From NCBI GenBank assembly GCA_031266135.1, contig JAISBP010000003.1, positions 1-64,000 of the forward strand: a stretch of 64,000 nt of DNA. Direction: 5' to 3'. Positions 34,576 to 44,000 of the stretch are shown here, piece after piece. Position 1 is the stretch's first letter. Each line of letters begins with the position of its first letter. Under the pieces are notes generated by a model. It saw only the letters and a program-made list of their open reading frames with translations. It searched no databases and had not been told where the DNA came from. This DNA is from Holosporales bacterium. GTDB lineage: Bacteria > Pseudomonadota > Alphaproteobacteria > RUG11792. A program made the position numbers and the translations under genes.

Positions 34576-36339
34576 TTAAGAGATTCCAGCTATTTGCTTG
34601 TACCTCTCCTCGTATTCGCTAATGCCTTCCATAATTGCCTCCTCCGCCCAGTAGATTTCTCTTGCTCCCAGCAGAAGGAGAGGCCAGACATATTGCGCGC
34701 AAGTTCCCTCAGCACACCTCCCTGCTTGAATTGCCGCCTTGATTTCGTCCATCTTTTTTAAGTGTTGGCTAGGGAATCCGGAGGAACCGTGCGTGGAATT
34801 GTGATGTAGAGGAGTCCACTCCCTTTCCACTATAGCCCTGACACTCCCCAATGCCTCAGAAAAACTAGCTGACTCTTTGCCTCGACCCAACATGCCTTGT
34901 CCCAGCCACTCCCACGTTGGGAGGACTGCCAATATTGAGTTGCAATACTGTAAAATCAAATTATCTAATTCCTCTGCCTGTGCTTGGATCAGATCAAGGG
35001 GAATAGCCTCACTAAAGCTCCGTACTAAAGACCTGCGAGCTGCCAGCTTCTTCGTCCACAGAGAGGCCAGAACCAGCTGATCTAATTGCTGTTCTTGCTT
35101 CTCTGTTGCTGGGCTGGAGAGACTCCTCTGCGTATACAGTCCGTCCAGCCCACCCATCCTCCATTTCCGAATGGCCGCTTGGCCGGGAGACTGAAAGGGC
35201 CCTCCGTATGCCAGCGATTCTTTTACCTCCTCTACCGTGATGGATACCACCCCTTTCCGGTCTTCCAGGTGGTACACTTCTTCCCATACGTACCAAGATT
35301 GGTCTAATATGTCGCTGAGTTCATCGGCTGTTGTAGTGCTCTCCTGGGGACCGATCCGAACCTCAAGTTTTTCGAGTATAGAGATTATCTGGTGGAGCCA
35401 CTTTGTAATATCCGACATCTCTGGCGTGTGCCAAATGGATCGACCAGCTCTATACAGTGGATCATCCTGGCCCGGGAGAGCGGAGGCCTTAGTCTGCATC
35501 TCGCGTAGGGTGACTGCCATCATGGAAGCTCTGGATGCAAGTTCTGTTGGAACGGATATCAGCGAACACTCCTCAACCAAATCCTGAATCCACCCGATAA
35601 TAAGTTGCGCCACTGCTGGTGGATCCTCGTCGCTGAGGTCGGCGATCACGATTGGTAAAAGTTCTTTCGGACACATTTCTAGATGTTGACCGGCTATGAC
35701 CAGAGTCCCTTTGTGGGTCATGCCCCTCGGTATTATTTCAAGTGCCTCAACTACATTGCTCCAGTTCAATGTCTGGACCCAATCAACCAACAAATATTCA
35801 GTTAAGTATTCTAGGGCTGGTTGATATATAGTGGAAAATAACTCTTGTTTTTGTTTATCCTGTGTTGCTGGGATCCCTGGGCACGTGGTATGGCGCTGGA
35901 GGATATCAATACTCGCACGCAGGTGAATTGTGACATTAACACGGGTCCAACATGATTTGTTCACCACTCCTAGCGCTCCCATACTATAAAGCACCATTCT
36001 TGCCAACGTTTCCCTCATGACTATGGTGAGCATTTGACCAGCTGTGCAAACAGCTCCTGGTGCAAGCTGCGAGGGAGGTTCCGCCCTTACTACCAGGAAA
36101 TTTCCATCTATTTGGGCCCTGAATGCCGCTTCAAAGGTATCCATTTCAATGCGGCGCCCTCGGTTGACTTCTTCCTGGAGGTCTTGTATCAAACTACTCA
36201 GGAATGAAGGGGTGTAAACATTGTCTGTTAATTTGCTAGGATCGTGTATCCTCAGATAATCCACATACCCAGCTCCAAAGCACATCGGAATTACTGCCAT
36301 GGAATATATGACAAACCTGAATGTACTCTTAAATGCCAT
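34576..36339 (-). CDS. Large secreted protein of unknown family, paralog B
   Basis: About 587 residues from the ATG at 36339, chosen because MAFKSTFRFVIYSMAVIPMCFGAGYVDYLR aligns with the start of paralog A and lies just after the shared promoter; an in-frame start 60 bases up would fall inside that promoter region. Signal peptide, then FEAAFRAQIDGNFLVVRAEPPSQ, CTAGQMLTIVMRETLARMVLYSMGALGVVNKSCWT, VDWVQTLNWSNVVEALE, and late YVWPLLLLGAREIYWAEEAIMEG. It is helical and Trp-rich, with no recognised domain. The two genes diverged strongly in the middle while promoter, signal, head and tail stay similar, as expected of host-facing proteins under diversification. Confidence 0.7.
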   Translation of the reverse strand: MAFKSTFRFVIYSMAVIPMCFGAGYVDYLRIHDPSKLTDNVYTPSFLSSLIQDLQEEVNRGRRIEMDTFEAAFRAQIDGNFLVVRAEPPSQLAPGAVCTAGQMLTIVMRETLARMVLYSMGALGVVNKSCWTRVNVTIHLRASIDILQRHTTCPGIPATQDKQKQELFSTIYQPALEYLTEYLLVDWVQTLNWSNVVEALEIIPRGMTHKGTLVIAGQHLEMCPKELLPIVIADLSDEDPPAVAQLIIGWIQDLVEECSLISVPTELASRASMMAVTLREMQTKASALPGQDDPLYRAGRSIWHTPEMSDITKWLHQIISILEKLEVRIGPQESTTTADELSDILDQSWYVWEEVYHLEDRKGVVSITVEEVKESLAYGGPFQSPGQAAIRKWRMGGLDGLYTQRSLSSPATEKQEQQLDQLVLASLWTKKLAARRSLVRSFSEAIPLDLIQAQAEELDNLILQYCNSILAVLPTWEWLGQGMLGRGKESASFSEALGSVRAIVEREWTPLHHNSTHGSSGFPSQHLKKMDEIKAAIQAGRCAEGTCAQYVWPLLLLGAREIYWAEEAIMEGISEYEERYKQIAGIS

Positions 36340-36370
36340 AATGATGAATAATACTATTTTTATAATCGGC

Positions 36371-36399
36371 ATTATTATCTTTTCTTTTAGTTTTGTCAA
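36371..36399 (-). promoter_or_regulatory. Promoter of secreted paralog B
   Basis: Minus strand: TTGACA (36394-36399), 17-base spacer, AATAAT (36371-36376), about 31 bases to the ATG at 36339. Similarity to the paralog A upstream region continues about 150 bases further, to a shared block (CTTGGTATTTCGAACA, near 36489 and 34540), so the duplication included regulatory DNA. Confidence 0.7.
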
Positions 36400-36562
36400 T
36401 TTATAATTTTGTTATAGCGGGTAAATCCTTTGTTTTAGGCTGATTTGTCCGATGATATACATCTGCCGCAACTTTTTAGAGTTATATGCTTGGTATTTCG
36501 AACAGCTTCTTGTGTGATTCCGATTCGGAGATTTTACGTCTATTGCCTCGCAATTTGCCTAA

Positions 36563-37357
36563 ATGCTATACTGTAACGGGATTCTTGCAGAGTTATTGTT
36601 TTGTGTGTTTACAGGTTTAGTTAGGGGTTTGTCGGTATTCTCCTTATTATTTTTATTGGTGGGATGTGATGATGATAAAGAGGAAGGTTCTCTCATCTTC
36701 GGAACTAGCGCTGATTACAGGCCATTCGAATATTATGTGGACGGTGAAATGGTTGGATTCGAGATTGATTTAGCTAAGGCCGTTGCCAAGAAACTAAATA
36801 TGAAACCTGAGTTCAAGGATATGGCGTTCTCTTCGGTTCTCATTGAACTGCAGAATGGATCGATAGATGTCGTTGTTTCATCTATAAACCCATCCGAAGA
36901 ACGGCGCAAAAATTATGATTTCACGACTGTATACCACAAATCTGGAATAGCATTGATATACAGGCGAAGTAATAATAAGATGAATATTTCGTCTGATTTG
37001 GCTGGTATGAAGATAGCATCCCAGCTGGGATCAGTTCCAGAGAAATGGATAAGGCAAAACAGGCCGAAGGTCAATATAGTATCGATTGACAATGTTGCCC
37101 AGGCCGTTGAATTTGTTAAGGCCGGTCACGTAGTTGGAATTGTGGTCGATACAACGGTGGCGGTATCGATCTGCGCCGATAATAAGGAACTTAAATACGC
37201 AATGATGGCCGAAGCTACCGACGACGAAGGTGGATGTGCCATGGCCGTGAAGAAGGGCTCTCCTCTGAAGCAACAAATTGATGATGTAATCCAAAAGATG
37301 CAGGATAGTGGTGAGCTGCAATCCATTAAGGGTAGGTGGGGTATCATCAGTGAATAG
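36563..37357 (+). CDS. Polar amino-acid ABC transporter, substrate-binding lipoprotein
   Basis: 264 residues. The N-terminal hydrophobic run ends FLLVGC, a lipobox. Then comes the family 3 solute-binding pattern: LIFGTSADYRPFEYYVDGEMVGFEIDLAKAVAKKLNMKPEFKDMAFSSVLIELQNGSIDVVVSSINPSEERRKNYDFT, the classic ligand site of amino-acid binding proteins, and later AVKKGSPLKQQIDDVI. It would capture a polar amino acid or a derivative in the periplasm and hand it to the permease encoded next. The permease start overlaps its stop by 8 bases, and the ATPase follows; it is a complete three-gene importer. Confidence 0.9.
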   Translation: MLYCNGILAELLFCVFTGLVRGLSVFSLLFLLVGCDDDKEEGSLIFGTSADYRPFEYYVDGEMVGFEIDLAKAVAKKLNMKPEFKDMAFSSVLIELQNGSIDVVVSSINPSEERRKNYDFTTVYHKSGIALIYRRSNNKMNISSDLAGMKIASQLGSVPEKWIRQNRPKVNIVSIDNVAQAVEFVKAGHVVGIVVDTTVAVSICADNKELKYAMMAEATDDEGGCAMAVKKGSPLKQQIDDVIQKMQDSGELQSIKGRWGIISE

Positions 37358-37988
37358 GATAATATCCGACTTCACATACATTGGATCCGGCGTTGCTCTG
37401 ACACTAAAATTGCTTGGGGGAAGCGTTTTGATAGGCCTGATTCTGGGAACCGTTTTCGCTGTGACCAGATACTGCGGCATATGCAAGACGTTAGTAAGAT
37501 GCATCGTATCCGTGATACGTGGAACGCCGATCGTCCTACAGCTTAGTATAGTATATTTTATAATCCCGCAAGTATTTGGATATAAACTTGATGTAATCTC
37601 GACGGGCATCATTGCGTTCGGCTTCAATAGTGCGGCATACGTATCGGAAATACTGCGTGCAGGAATAGAAAGCTTGCCAAAAGGACAATTTGAGGCGGCG
37701 CAATCTCTCAGCATCCCACGGTTCTACATGTGGCGGGACATAATCCTTCCACAGGTGTTGATGAACATATTCCCTGCCTTAATAAATGAGGTTGTAACCT
37801 TATTGAAGGAGACAGCGCTGATATCAACAATCGGTGGGATGGACATCATGCGGAGGTCGCAGATAATAGCTGCCGAACGATATGAATACTTTATCCCGTT
37901 ATGCACGGCCGCTGGAGTATATTACATCCTCGTACTGACAATAGAATATATAGGACGAAAAGTAGAGGAACGGAAAATCGCGTGCTAA
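37350..37988 (+). CDS. Polar amino-acid ABC transporter, permease
   Basis: About 212 residues from the GTG at 37350, which has an AGGTGGGG ribosome-binding site and overlaps the preceding stop; an earlier ATG would add 14 non-homologous residues. Five membrane helices are seen. YIGSGVALTLKLLGGSVLIGLILGTVFAVTRY is the N-terminal His/Glu/Gln permease signature. The EAA loop contains EAAQSLSIPRFYMWRDIILPQVLMNIFPALINEVVTLLKETAL, which contacts the ATPase. Probably a homodimer, as only one permease gene is present. Confidence 0.92.
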   Translation: MNRIISDFTYIGSGVALTLKLLGGSVLIGLILGTVFAVTRYCGICKTLVRCIVSVIRGTPIVLQLSIVYFIIPQVFGYKLDVISTGIIAFGFNSAAYVSEILRAGIESLPKGQFEAAQSLSIPRFYMWRDIILPQVLMNIFPALINEVVTLLKETALISTIGGMDIMRRSQIIAAERYEYFIPLCTAAGVYYILVLTIEYIGRKVEERKIAC

Positions 37989-38647
37989 AAATTTGCAATA
38001 TAAGTAAATCGTTCAATAAGGTAAATATACTGGATAATGTTAGCGTAACCATCGCTGAGGGAAGTATTTTTGGTCTGGCAGGTCCTTCAGGCAGTGGCAA
38101 ATCCACGTTGCTACGTTGTATCCAAAGACTGGAATCTTCAGACAGTGGAGAGATCTGCTGTAACCACAAGGTAGCGTTTATGTTCCAGGATTTCCAACTA
38201 TTCCCGCATATGACCGTATTACAGAACCTCATATATGCTCCAGCATTAAAGTCCACCGCCGAAGAGAAACAACTGTTTATATATAAGGCCAGAGAAATAC
38301 TACGAGATCTCGGAATCGAAGAAAAGGCCTCTGTGTACCCTGGAACATTATCTGGAGGCCAAAAACAGAGGGTGGCTCTAGCGAGAAGCCTCATGATCGA
38401 TCCGGATGTGTTACTGTGCGATGAGCCTACATCCGGCCTAGATATGGTGTCCATCATGGATGTCGTGGCTTTACTGCAGAAAGTGAACGAGCAGCTTGGT
38501 GTTACGATCGTGATAGCGTCCCATGATCTCGTTTTCTTAACAAAAGTAGCGGATAGAATTGCTTTAATAAAGAGCGGGAAAATTGCCGTTGATCTAAAGC
38601 CATCGCAATGTACCGATCCCGTAAAAGATCTAAAGGAATATTATTAG
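37982..38647 (+). CDS. Polar amino-acid ABC transporter, ATP-binding protein
   Basis: 221 residues from the GTG at 37982, which overlaps the permease stop by 7 bases. Walker A GPSGSGKST, Q-loop FMFQDFQLFPHMTVLQNL, signature LSGGQKQRVALARSLMIDPDVLLCDEPTSGLD (signature plus Walker B) and H-loop IASHDLVFL are all intact. It powers import of the amino acid bound by the lipoprotein. It is about 20 residues shorter than E. coli GlnQ, mainly at the C-terminus and between Walker A and Q-loop. The stop codon is followed at once by an interleaved inverted-repeat structure. Confidence 0.92.
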   Translation: MLKICNISKSFNKVNILDNVSVTIAEGSIFGLAGPSGSGKSTLLRCIQRLESSDSGEICCNHKVAFMFQDFQLFPHMTVLQNLIYAPALKSTAEEKQLFIYKAREILRDLGIEEKASVYPGTLSGGQKQRVALARSLMIDPDVLLCDEPTSGLDMVSIMDVVALLQKVNEQLGVTIVIASHDLVFLTKVADRIALIKSGKIAVDLKPSQCTDPVKDLKEYY

Positions 38648-38648
38648 C

Positions 38649-38705
38649 CTCAGTTTCGTATAATCGGACGTCTTATATGAAACTGAGATTATAATACGTC
38701 CGATT
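38649..38705 (+). terminator. Interleaved inverted repeats (pseudoknot-like) at the end of the ABC operon
   Basis: Stem 1: CTCAGTTTCGTATAA (38649-38663) pairs with TTATATGAAACTGAG (38673-38687), 14 of 15 plus a G-U. Its 9-base loop and the adjacent bases, AATCGGACGT (38662-38671), are perfectly complementary to ACGTCCGATT (38696-38705) downstream. The order A-B-A'-B' is that of an H-type pseudoknot, or of two mutually exclusive hairpins. It starts 1 base after the ATPase stop. Function as terminator or 3' stabiliser is inferred. Confidence 0.55.
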
Positions 38706-38764
38706 GTATTCTTAAGCACTATTTGATATACTCCATCGATGTTTAATAATAGACAGGATTGATC

Positions 38765-39652
38765 ATGGTAGTATTTTTTAGATTACTATCTCTAGTTGCT
38801 TATTCTATTCTATGTACGGCCATTTCTTATTTACATAGCTTAACGATCGATTTAATCTCAATGAAAAGTATCGGTGGAAGCATATGGATAAGCTACAATA
38901 AACCCAAGGATTTAATTGCATGTCTAATAGTATGTACCGCAATTTATTTATGGAGTGAGCGGATTAGCAACAAAAATCTTGATGAATTAAAGGCTAATCC
39001 TAATATCGGGATATTGAATTTAACTGTAATATACATTGCGACATTAATAGGATGTATATTCGTCATAATAAATTTGATTAGCTTGGTGGGAAATATAATC
39101 GATTTCAAAACAAAGGCCAAGATAATAAGGATACTGGCGGGAACATACATATCGAGCCTATTTCTGATGAACCCATTCCTCCAACTGCAGTCGATAAAAA
39201 ATAATGCTAAGAACATGATATTAAACGCAAAAGTATTCAAGTGGATAGTAGTGATGACCACAGTCCTGACGTTCGTAGGCTTCATTTATTGTGTATATTC
39301 CATTGCTGTTCCTAAGATTCAACAGGATATAGAGTTTAATCACAATATCGATGAAGTAGCTCAGATCCTTTCTCAGGAGGATGAAGTCCATGAGGATCTC
39401 ACGAAGGTTCTCGATAAAATGCAGCCCTACATAAAGTCTCTATTACAAACAGGGAAGATAAAGTATAAAAAATTGAATAAGAATGAATTTAGGCTCACGT
39501 GGAATTTTAAGTCAAATAAAAATGAATTTGATAAAATAAGACCGATAATATGGACGATCGGCACAAAAGATATAAAATTTTATGATTATGACTCATATAA
39601 AATGGGCCAAAGCGAGAAGGTATTCAAATTAGCGCATCTCAAAGGCAAATGA
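38765..39652 (+). CDS. Hypothetical multi-spanning membrane protein upstream of murG
   Basis: 295 residues from the ATG at 38765. There are four or five predicted membrane helices in residues 1-185: FFRLLSLVAYSILCTAISYL, DLIACLIVCTAIYLW, ILNLTVIYIATLIGCIFVIINLISLV, ILAGTYISSLFLM, and KWIVVMTTVLTFVGFIYCVYSIAVP. A C-terminal cytoplasmic or periplasmic domain follows (about 110 residues: helical, then a beta segment IKYKKLNKNEFRLTWNF). I do not recognise the family. The stop overlaps the murG start (ATGA), so the two are co-translated and a role near the cell-wall precursor pathway is possible but unproven. Lysine/asparagine-rich codon use. Confidence 0.65.
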   Translation: MVVFFRLLSLVAYSILCTAISYLHSLTIDLISMKSIGGSIWISYNKPKDLIACLIVCTAIYLWSERISNKNLDELKANPNIGILNLTVIYIATLIGCIFVIINLISLVGNIIDFKTKAKIIRILAGTYISSLFLMNPFLQLQSIKNNAKNMILNAKVFKWIVVMTTVLTFVGFIYCVYSIAVPKIQQDIEFNHNIDEVAQILSQEDEVHEDLTKVLDKMQPYIKSLLQTGKIKYKKLNKNEFRLTWNFKSNKNEFDKIRPIIWTIGTKDIKFYDYDSYKMGQSEKVFKLAHLKGK

Positions 39653-40989
39653 AAATTTTAGTGGTGGCGGGGGGGACTGGAGGCCACGTCTTCCCAGCAC
39701 TGTGCGTCGCGAATAATCTCAGAGGAAGGGGCCACAATGTCGTTTTTGCTACAGACCATCGCGGGAATGCGTACCTCTCTGGGTTTAGTGGATTAAAAGT
39801 TGTTAGACCTCTTTCCAAACCTCCAGAATCAGATCTTATGAAAGGAGAGCCGGCGCGCAGAACCGGAGTGTACTTTGGTGTACATGAGGATTCGAGTACC
39901 GTATCGACGAAGCAGAAGACTGGTTGTGGAGAGTTCGGAGAGAGGTCTATCCTAAATATACGTACTTTCCCTAGACGGATACTATACCTATCTCTACTTT
40001 TCAACACAATTAAATGTTTTTGGAAATTGCTACGGGATCGCCCAGACTGCGTCGTGGGATTCGGTGGATACCCATCTGTTCCGTTCGCCCTGGCGGCCCA
40101 GCTCCTGTTCATCAAGACCATAATCCACGAGCAGAACGCCGTCATCGGTAAGGCGAACAAACTCCTCTCCTTCATGGCCCATAAAATCATAACGTCATTC
40201 CCTGATGTTCTGCCTCCTAAATGGAATGGGAAAAGTATATTGATCGGTAATCCAACTCGCTTCGAAAAGGAATACGGAATTCCTAGAGTAAGTAGACCTC
40301 TTTCAAAACCTTCAGAATCAGATCTTATGGAAGGAGAGACGGCACGCAGAACCGGAGTGTACTTGAGTGTACACCAAAGAGATGAATACAGGTATTTGAG
40401 TACTGGATTGACGAAGCAGAAGGCTGATTGTGGAAAGCTTGGGAAGTGGTCTAGTAAAACAGATGTCTTTACGATCCTAATATTCGGAGGTAGCCAGGGT
40501 GCTAGTATTTTCGCCGGTGTGATATCGGATACAATTTGTATATTATCTAGCGATACTAAATTGAAGGTATACCATCAGGCAAGGTCTGAAGACGTCGATA
40601 AAATACGGGAGAAATATAAAAATGCCAACTTAGATTACGAGGTTTCTTCGTTTTTTGAGAATATAAACATCCTTTATAAGCAATCTGATTTGGTTATCTC
40701 GAGATCCGGAGCTTCGAGTATTTTTGAGATCATAGGATTCATGGTCCCGGCAATCCTAATTCCATATAAAAAGTCAATCAATGGAGACCAATTGGCGAAT
40801 GCAAGATTTCTGCAGAAGCATGATGCAACGATCGTTGTTGATGAAGATGAAATAACCGCTTATCAATTACTGATTACCATAAAAGATCTCATACAAAACC
40901 CTCAGCACCTCGAACGTATATCGCAGAATTTGGCCGGATTATATGTGAAGGATATTACGATAAAATGTGCCGATGCCATGCTTCATTAG
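39649..40989 (+). CDS. murG: UDP-GlcNAc:undecaprenyl-PP-MurNAc-pentapeptide GlcNAc transferase with two repeat-derived inserts
   Basis: 446 residues; without two inserts about 343, near the family norm (about 355). GT28 N-domain: MKILVVAGGTGGHVFPALCVANNL (G-loop 1), later CVVGFGGYPSVPFALAAQLL and IIHEQNAVIGKANKLL. C-domain: FTILIFGGSQGASIF (G-loop 3) and SDLVISRSGASSIFEIIGFMVPAILIPYKKSINGDQLANA (UDP-GlcNAc binding). Insert 1, residues of about 53-100, lies after SGLKV; insert 2, about 216-270, lies between the two domains. Both are palindromic elements read in the same frame. MurG makes lipid II on the inner membrane's cytoplasmic face. All catalytic motifs survive, so the enzyme is presumably active, with surface loops added. 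Confidence 0.95.
   Translation: MKILVVAGGTGGHVFPALCVANNLRGRGHNVVFATDHRGNAYLSGFSGLKVVRPLSKPPESDLMKGEPARRTGVYFGVHEDSSTVSTKQKTGCGEFGERSILNIRTFPRRILYLSLLFNTIKCFWKLLRDRPDCVVGFGGYPSVPFALAAQLLFIKTIIHEQNAVIGKANKLLSFMAHKIITSFPDVLPPKWNGKSILIGNPTRFEKEYGIPRVSRPLSKPSESDLMEGETARRTGVYLSVHQRDEYRYLSTGLTKQKADCGKLGKWSSKTDVFTILIFGGSQGASIFAGVISDTICILSSDTKLKVYHQARSEDVDKIREKYKNANLDYEVSSFFENINILYKQSDLVISRSGASSIFEIIGFMVPAILIPYKKSINGDQLANARFLQKHDATIVVDEDEITAYQLLITIKDLIQNPQHLERISQNLAGLYVKDITIKCADAMLH
39804..39949 (+). repeat. Palindromic element in murG, insert 1
   Basis: Exact 146 bp; ends TAGACCTCTTTC and CGGAGAGAGGTCTA. In frame it encodes RPLSKPPESDLMKGEPARR, then VHEDSSTVSTKQKTGCGEFGE. Confidence 0.95.
40293..40453 (+). 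repeat. Palindromic element in murG, insert 2
   Basis: 161 bp; ends TAGACCTCTTTC and GGGAAGTGGTCTA. It is 15 bases (five codons) longer than insert 1 through an extension after VHQRDEYRY, shared in kind with the copy at 7178. Encoded peptide: RPLSKPSESDLMEGETARR, then STGLTKQKADCGKLGKW. The two inserts within one gene differ at many positions, so they are independent insertions or an old duplication. Confidence 0.95.
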
Positions 40990-41030
40990 GTTCCCTTTGT
41001 AACGTCCCATAATCAGAACTTATAAGAATG
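40987..41030 (-). repeat. Palindromic element relic after murG
   Basis: TTAGGTTCCCTTTGTAACGTCCCATAATCAGAACTTATAAG-like block (split here by differences) resembles the two terminal blocks of the family joined with the centre deleted. It overlaps the murG stop codon. The assignment is weak. Confidence 0.4.
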
Positions 41031-41050
41031 GCGTTAATAAAAAAACGATC

Positions 41051-44000
41051 TTATTCTATCGGTTCTTCCGCAATTTCGATTTCAGGCTGCTCTTCTTTAC
41101 TGGCTGGCTCGTTTGTAGGTGACTCTAAGATATCTTTGATTTCTTCTTGGGTATCTCGTTGCGGTGATGCTTCACTATGATCTGGGCCTCCGTTGGATTC
41201 CTTTTTCTCCTTTCCGGGCCGCTGCTTCTCTTTCGGTTTTGAGCCAACAGAGCCAGAGAGTGCGGTCGTCTCTTCATTCTGGATTATATCTGCTGTACCA
41301 CCATAATATTTCGTAACCAATACGGGCTCATTCGCCACGGCCGAAACGGAACTCGGCAACTCCGGCATCTTCCCTGGAACATCCGGAATCTTCAAGATAG
41401 TAACCGACGGATCACCCGGTTTCTTCGGCATCGATACCGTAACTCCGATAAATATCTTGGCTACCTTGGAGTCGCTCAAATGTATCTGAAAGCACAAAAT
41501 ACGTTGATTCGGAGATGTTCTATCGGAGCCCGCAGTTTCCGATTTATATTTTTGAAGGAATCTAATGATGGCCCAATTCCCTATGCACTGTATGATGGCA
41601 GTCGTTTCGTTCAGAGTCAAATCTGGATCGTTTTGATCATAAACGGGTTTTGGGGCTTGATCATCTCCGGTTGCCCACCTAAAGCTGGCCTCGATCGGTT
41701 CTCCGAAGTACCATATAGCGGTCTTATCGGGAGATATTGGCTCGATTTTGGCATCACCATTTGGCTTGAGTACTCTAACGACCAGGTAATCCGTGTTGGC
41801 CTCCTCCCTCTTATTGATCGTGAAATTGGCCTCTAAACTAATCTTGATGCCCTCATTATTATCCAATGAATCCCCGAAGAACTGCCGAATATCATGTATC
41901 TTCTTTAGGAACTCAAATGGGGCGGTCGCATCCCCACCGAGCTGGTGTATCTGATCTAGGATCTTCTCGGGGGTACCACCAAACTCATCATACATCTTGA
42001 AGAACTTTATGACGGCGTCGAGATCGGCATCATTCGCCGTCCTCTGTGATTTGGCATAATCACTGAATGGATACTTCCCATCTAGGTGCTTCGTGTAGTA
42101 ATCTCTAAGGGAATTGTATCTCTCGATATTCCTCCGGCGTAGTAATACCTCAGCTCTCGAGAGGATACCCTTCTTAATTTCCTTCATCATTCCGATGAAG
42201 TAATCACCGGAACTGCCCCGAATATCCTTCAACGATATTTTGGATGTAATATTATCGAGGGTGTATTCATTGAGTGTTACCCTGATGAATCGTTCAATAA
42301 AAGAAATAGAATTCGATGGATTTTTCTTCTGTAAACTCCTGGCGTTCTCGACGATCCTTGTCCATTTCATCAATAGACTTTGATCCCCAAAGTTTGGATC
42401 ATGAATAACTTCAGCGTTCAGGAAATCGACTATTGTTCCAGCAAAATCCAATGCCAATCTTTCGACAACACTTCGTTGGAGTTTTAGGTATAGCGTTAGC
42501 TCCTCTATGTCAGCCGCTGAGAATGCCAGTAAGCCGGCCCCAGCTTCTCCATCCCAGTATTTGAATGATAGGTCCTGTGGGCAAAACGGATTCTGTTTCT
42601 CCAGGAGACTATCGAGGTGCTTCAGGAGGGTATACGCGACATTATTCAAGACTCCCCTCAAATCCCCAAAAACAAATCCGAATTTATCATCTCTCAATAC
42701 TTTAAGAAGACTCACAAATTTGGCGGCGACACCCTTGAGCTCGGCCACCTGTTTCTGCAGAATTTCTTCGGAGGTAATCTCCGATGTCATTCCAGACGGA
42801 GAATCAACGATACTCTGTGATTTGGCAATGAGGCCGTTGAGGACTGCCCCAAGATTGATCTTCGCCATAAGGAGGATACCTTCCTGCATGGCTTTCGGGA
42901 AATCCTTCAACGCGGACGTTGAAAACTTAATGAAACACTGGCCGATCTCATAGGCCCTCTGCACCATTTCATCGTCCCAGAAGATCATTTTCCCTTCCGG
43001 GACATCGGTTATGAGCCTGTAGTTCTCTGGGGGATCCATGAATGGTTCAGAGCAAAGGGACGTCAGGCATCTCTCCATGAGGTAAATACCACTGGATATG
43101 CCCTTCTGCGCATCATCTGATTTATCCTTCTTTTTCGTGAGATCGTTCTGTAGGGCACTGTTAAACTCGGCCATCTTGGCCTTGAGGTATCCAAAATTGA
43201 CGGCCGTAATGTCCAGGAGCTTCTGAGCAACATCTTTACCGAATAGCGTTTCTACTCCATCTAAAAACAGATCAAATTCTTTATCGGGAGTAAAGACTTC
43301 GTTATCGAGCCATGTTTCACCTTCTTTCCCGAGCTCTCCACATACCCTCTGCAGATCATCTGCGAATCTGCGGATTGCCCTACAATCTGGTACCTTCTTG
43401 ATCTGTTGGCGTGCAAGTTGATCGATAAAGCCATTCAGCATAGAGACGATGCTGTTTTTAGATTTAGATGTAAAGATGGTATCTAGATATGACTGAAACA
43501 ACCCGATTAATACGTCATACGCGACCTGCCTATACGGCGTTAGATTGATGGGAGGGAACGGAGTATTCATCAGAATTCTTCGGAATTGTTGATAATTATC
43601 CAGGAATTCCTTTGGAAGAGAGCCGTGAAATGTGTAATCTATTAAATCATTCAGATCCTTTGGATCGGCAGAAGTCCTCAACGAATCGAAGCGCTTAATG
43701 TTCTTCTCCAATTCAACTAAGCCATATACGAATTCTTTCAGTGCGTTGTATTCCTTGCTATTACTCGGATTGAGTACTTCTGCTATGCTCGTCGATTTTA
43801 CATCGGGCTTCATATTGAGGAGCATCTTTGCTCTCAGCAGGAGGTTCATATAGATCGTCCTGACGACAACTTTCTGGTACGATGCCTTCAGTGTTTCCTT
43901 GAGATTAGAATCGATACTCCCGAACCATGAGGCCGGCACAAATAGTGATGAAAACCGAGCGTTATTGATCTGCTGCATCATTGAGAGGAGGTGCGTCGTG

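Noticed and set aside
32884-35587. Several open frames antisense or out of frame to the two secreted paralogs
   Set aside because: GC-rich coding DNA gives long shadow frames; none has a ribosome-binding site or is conserved between the two paralogs.
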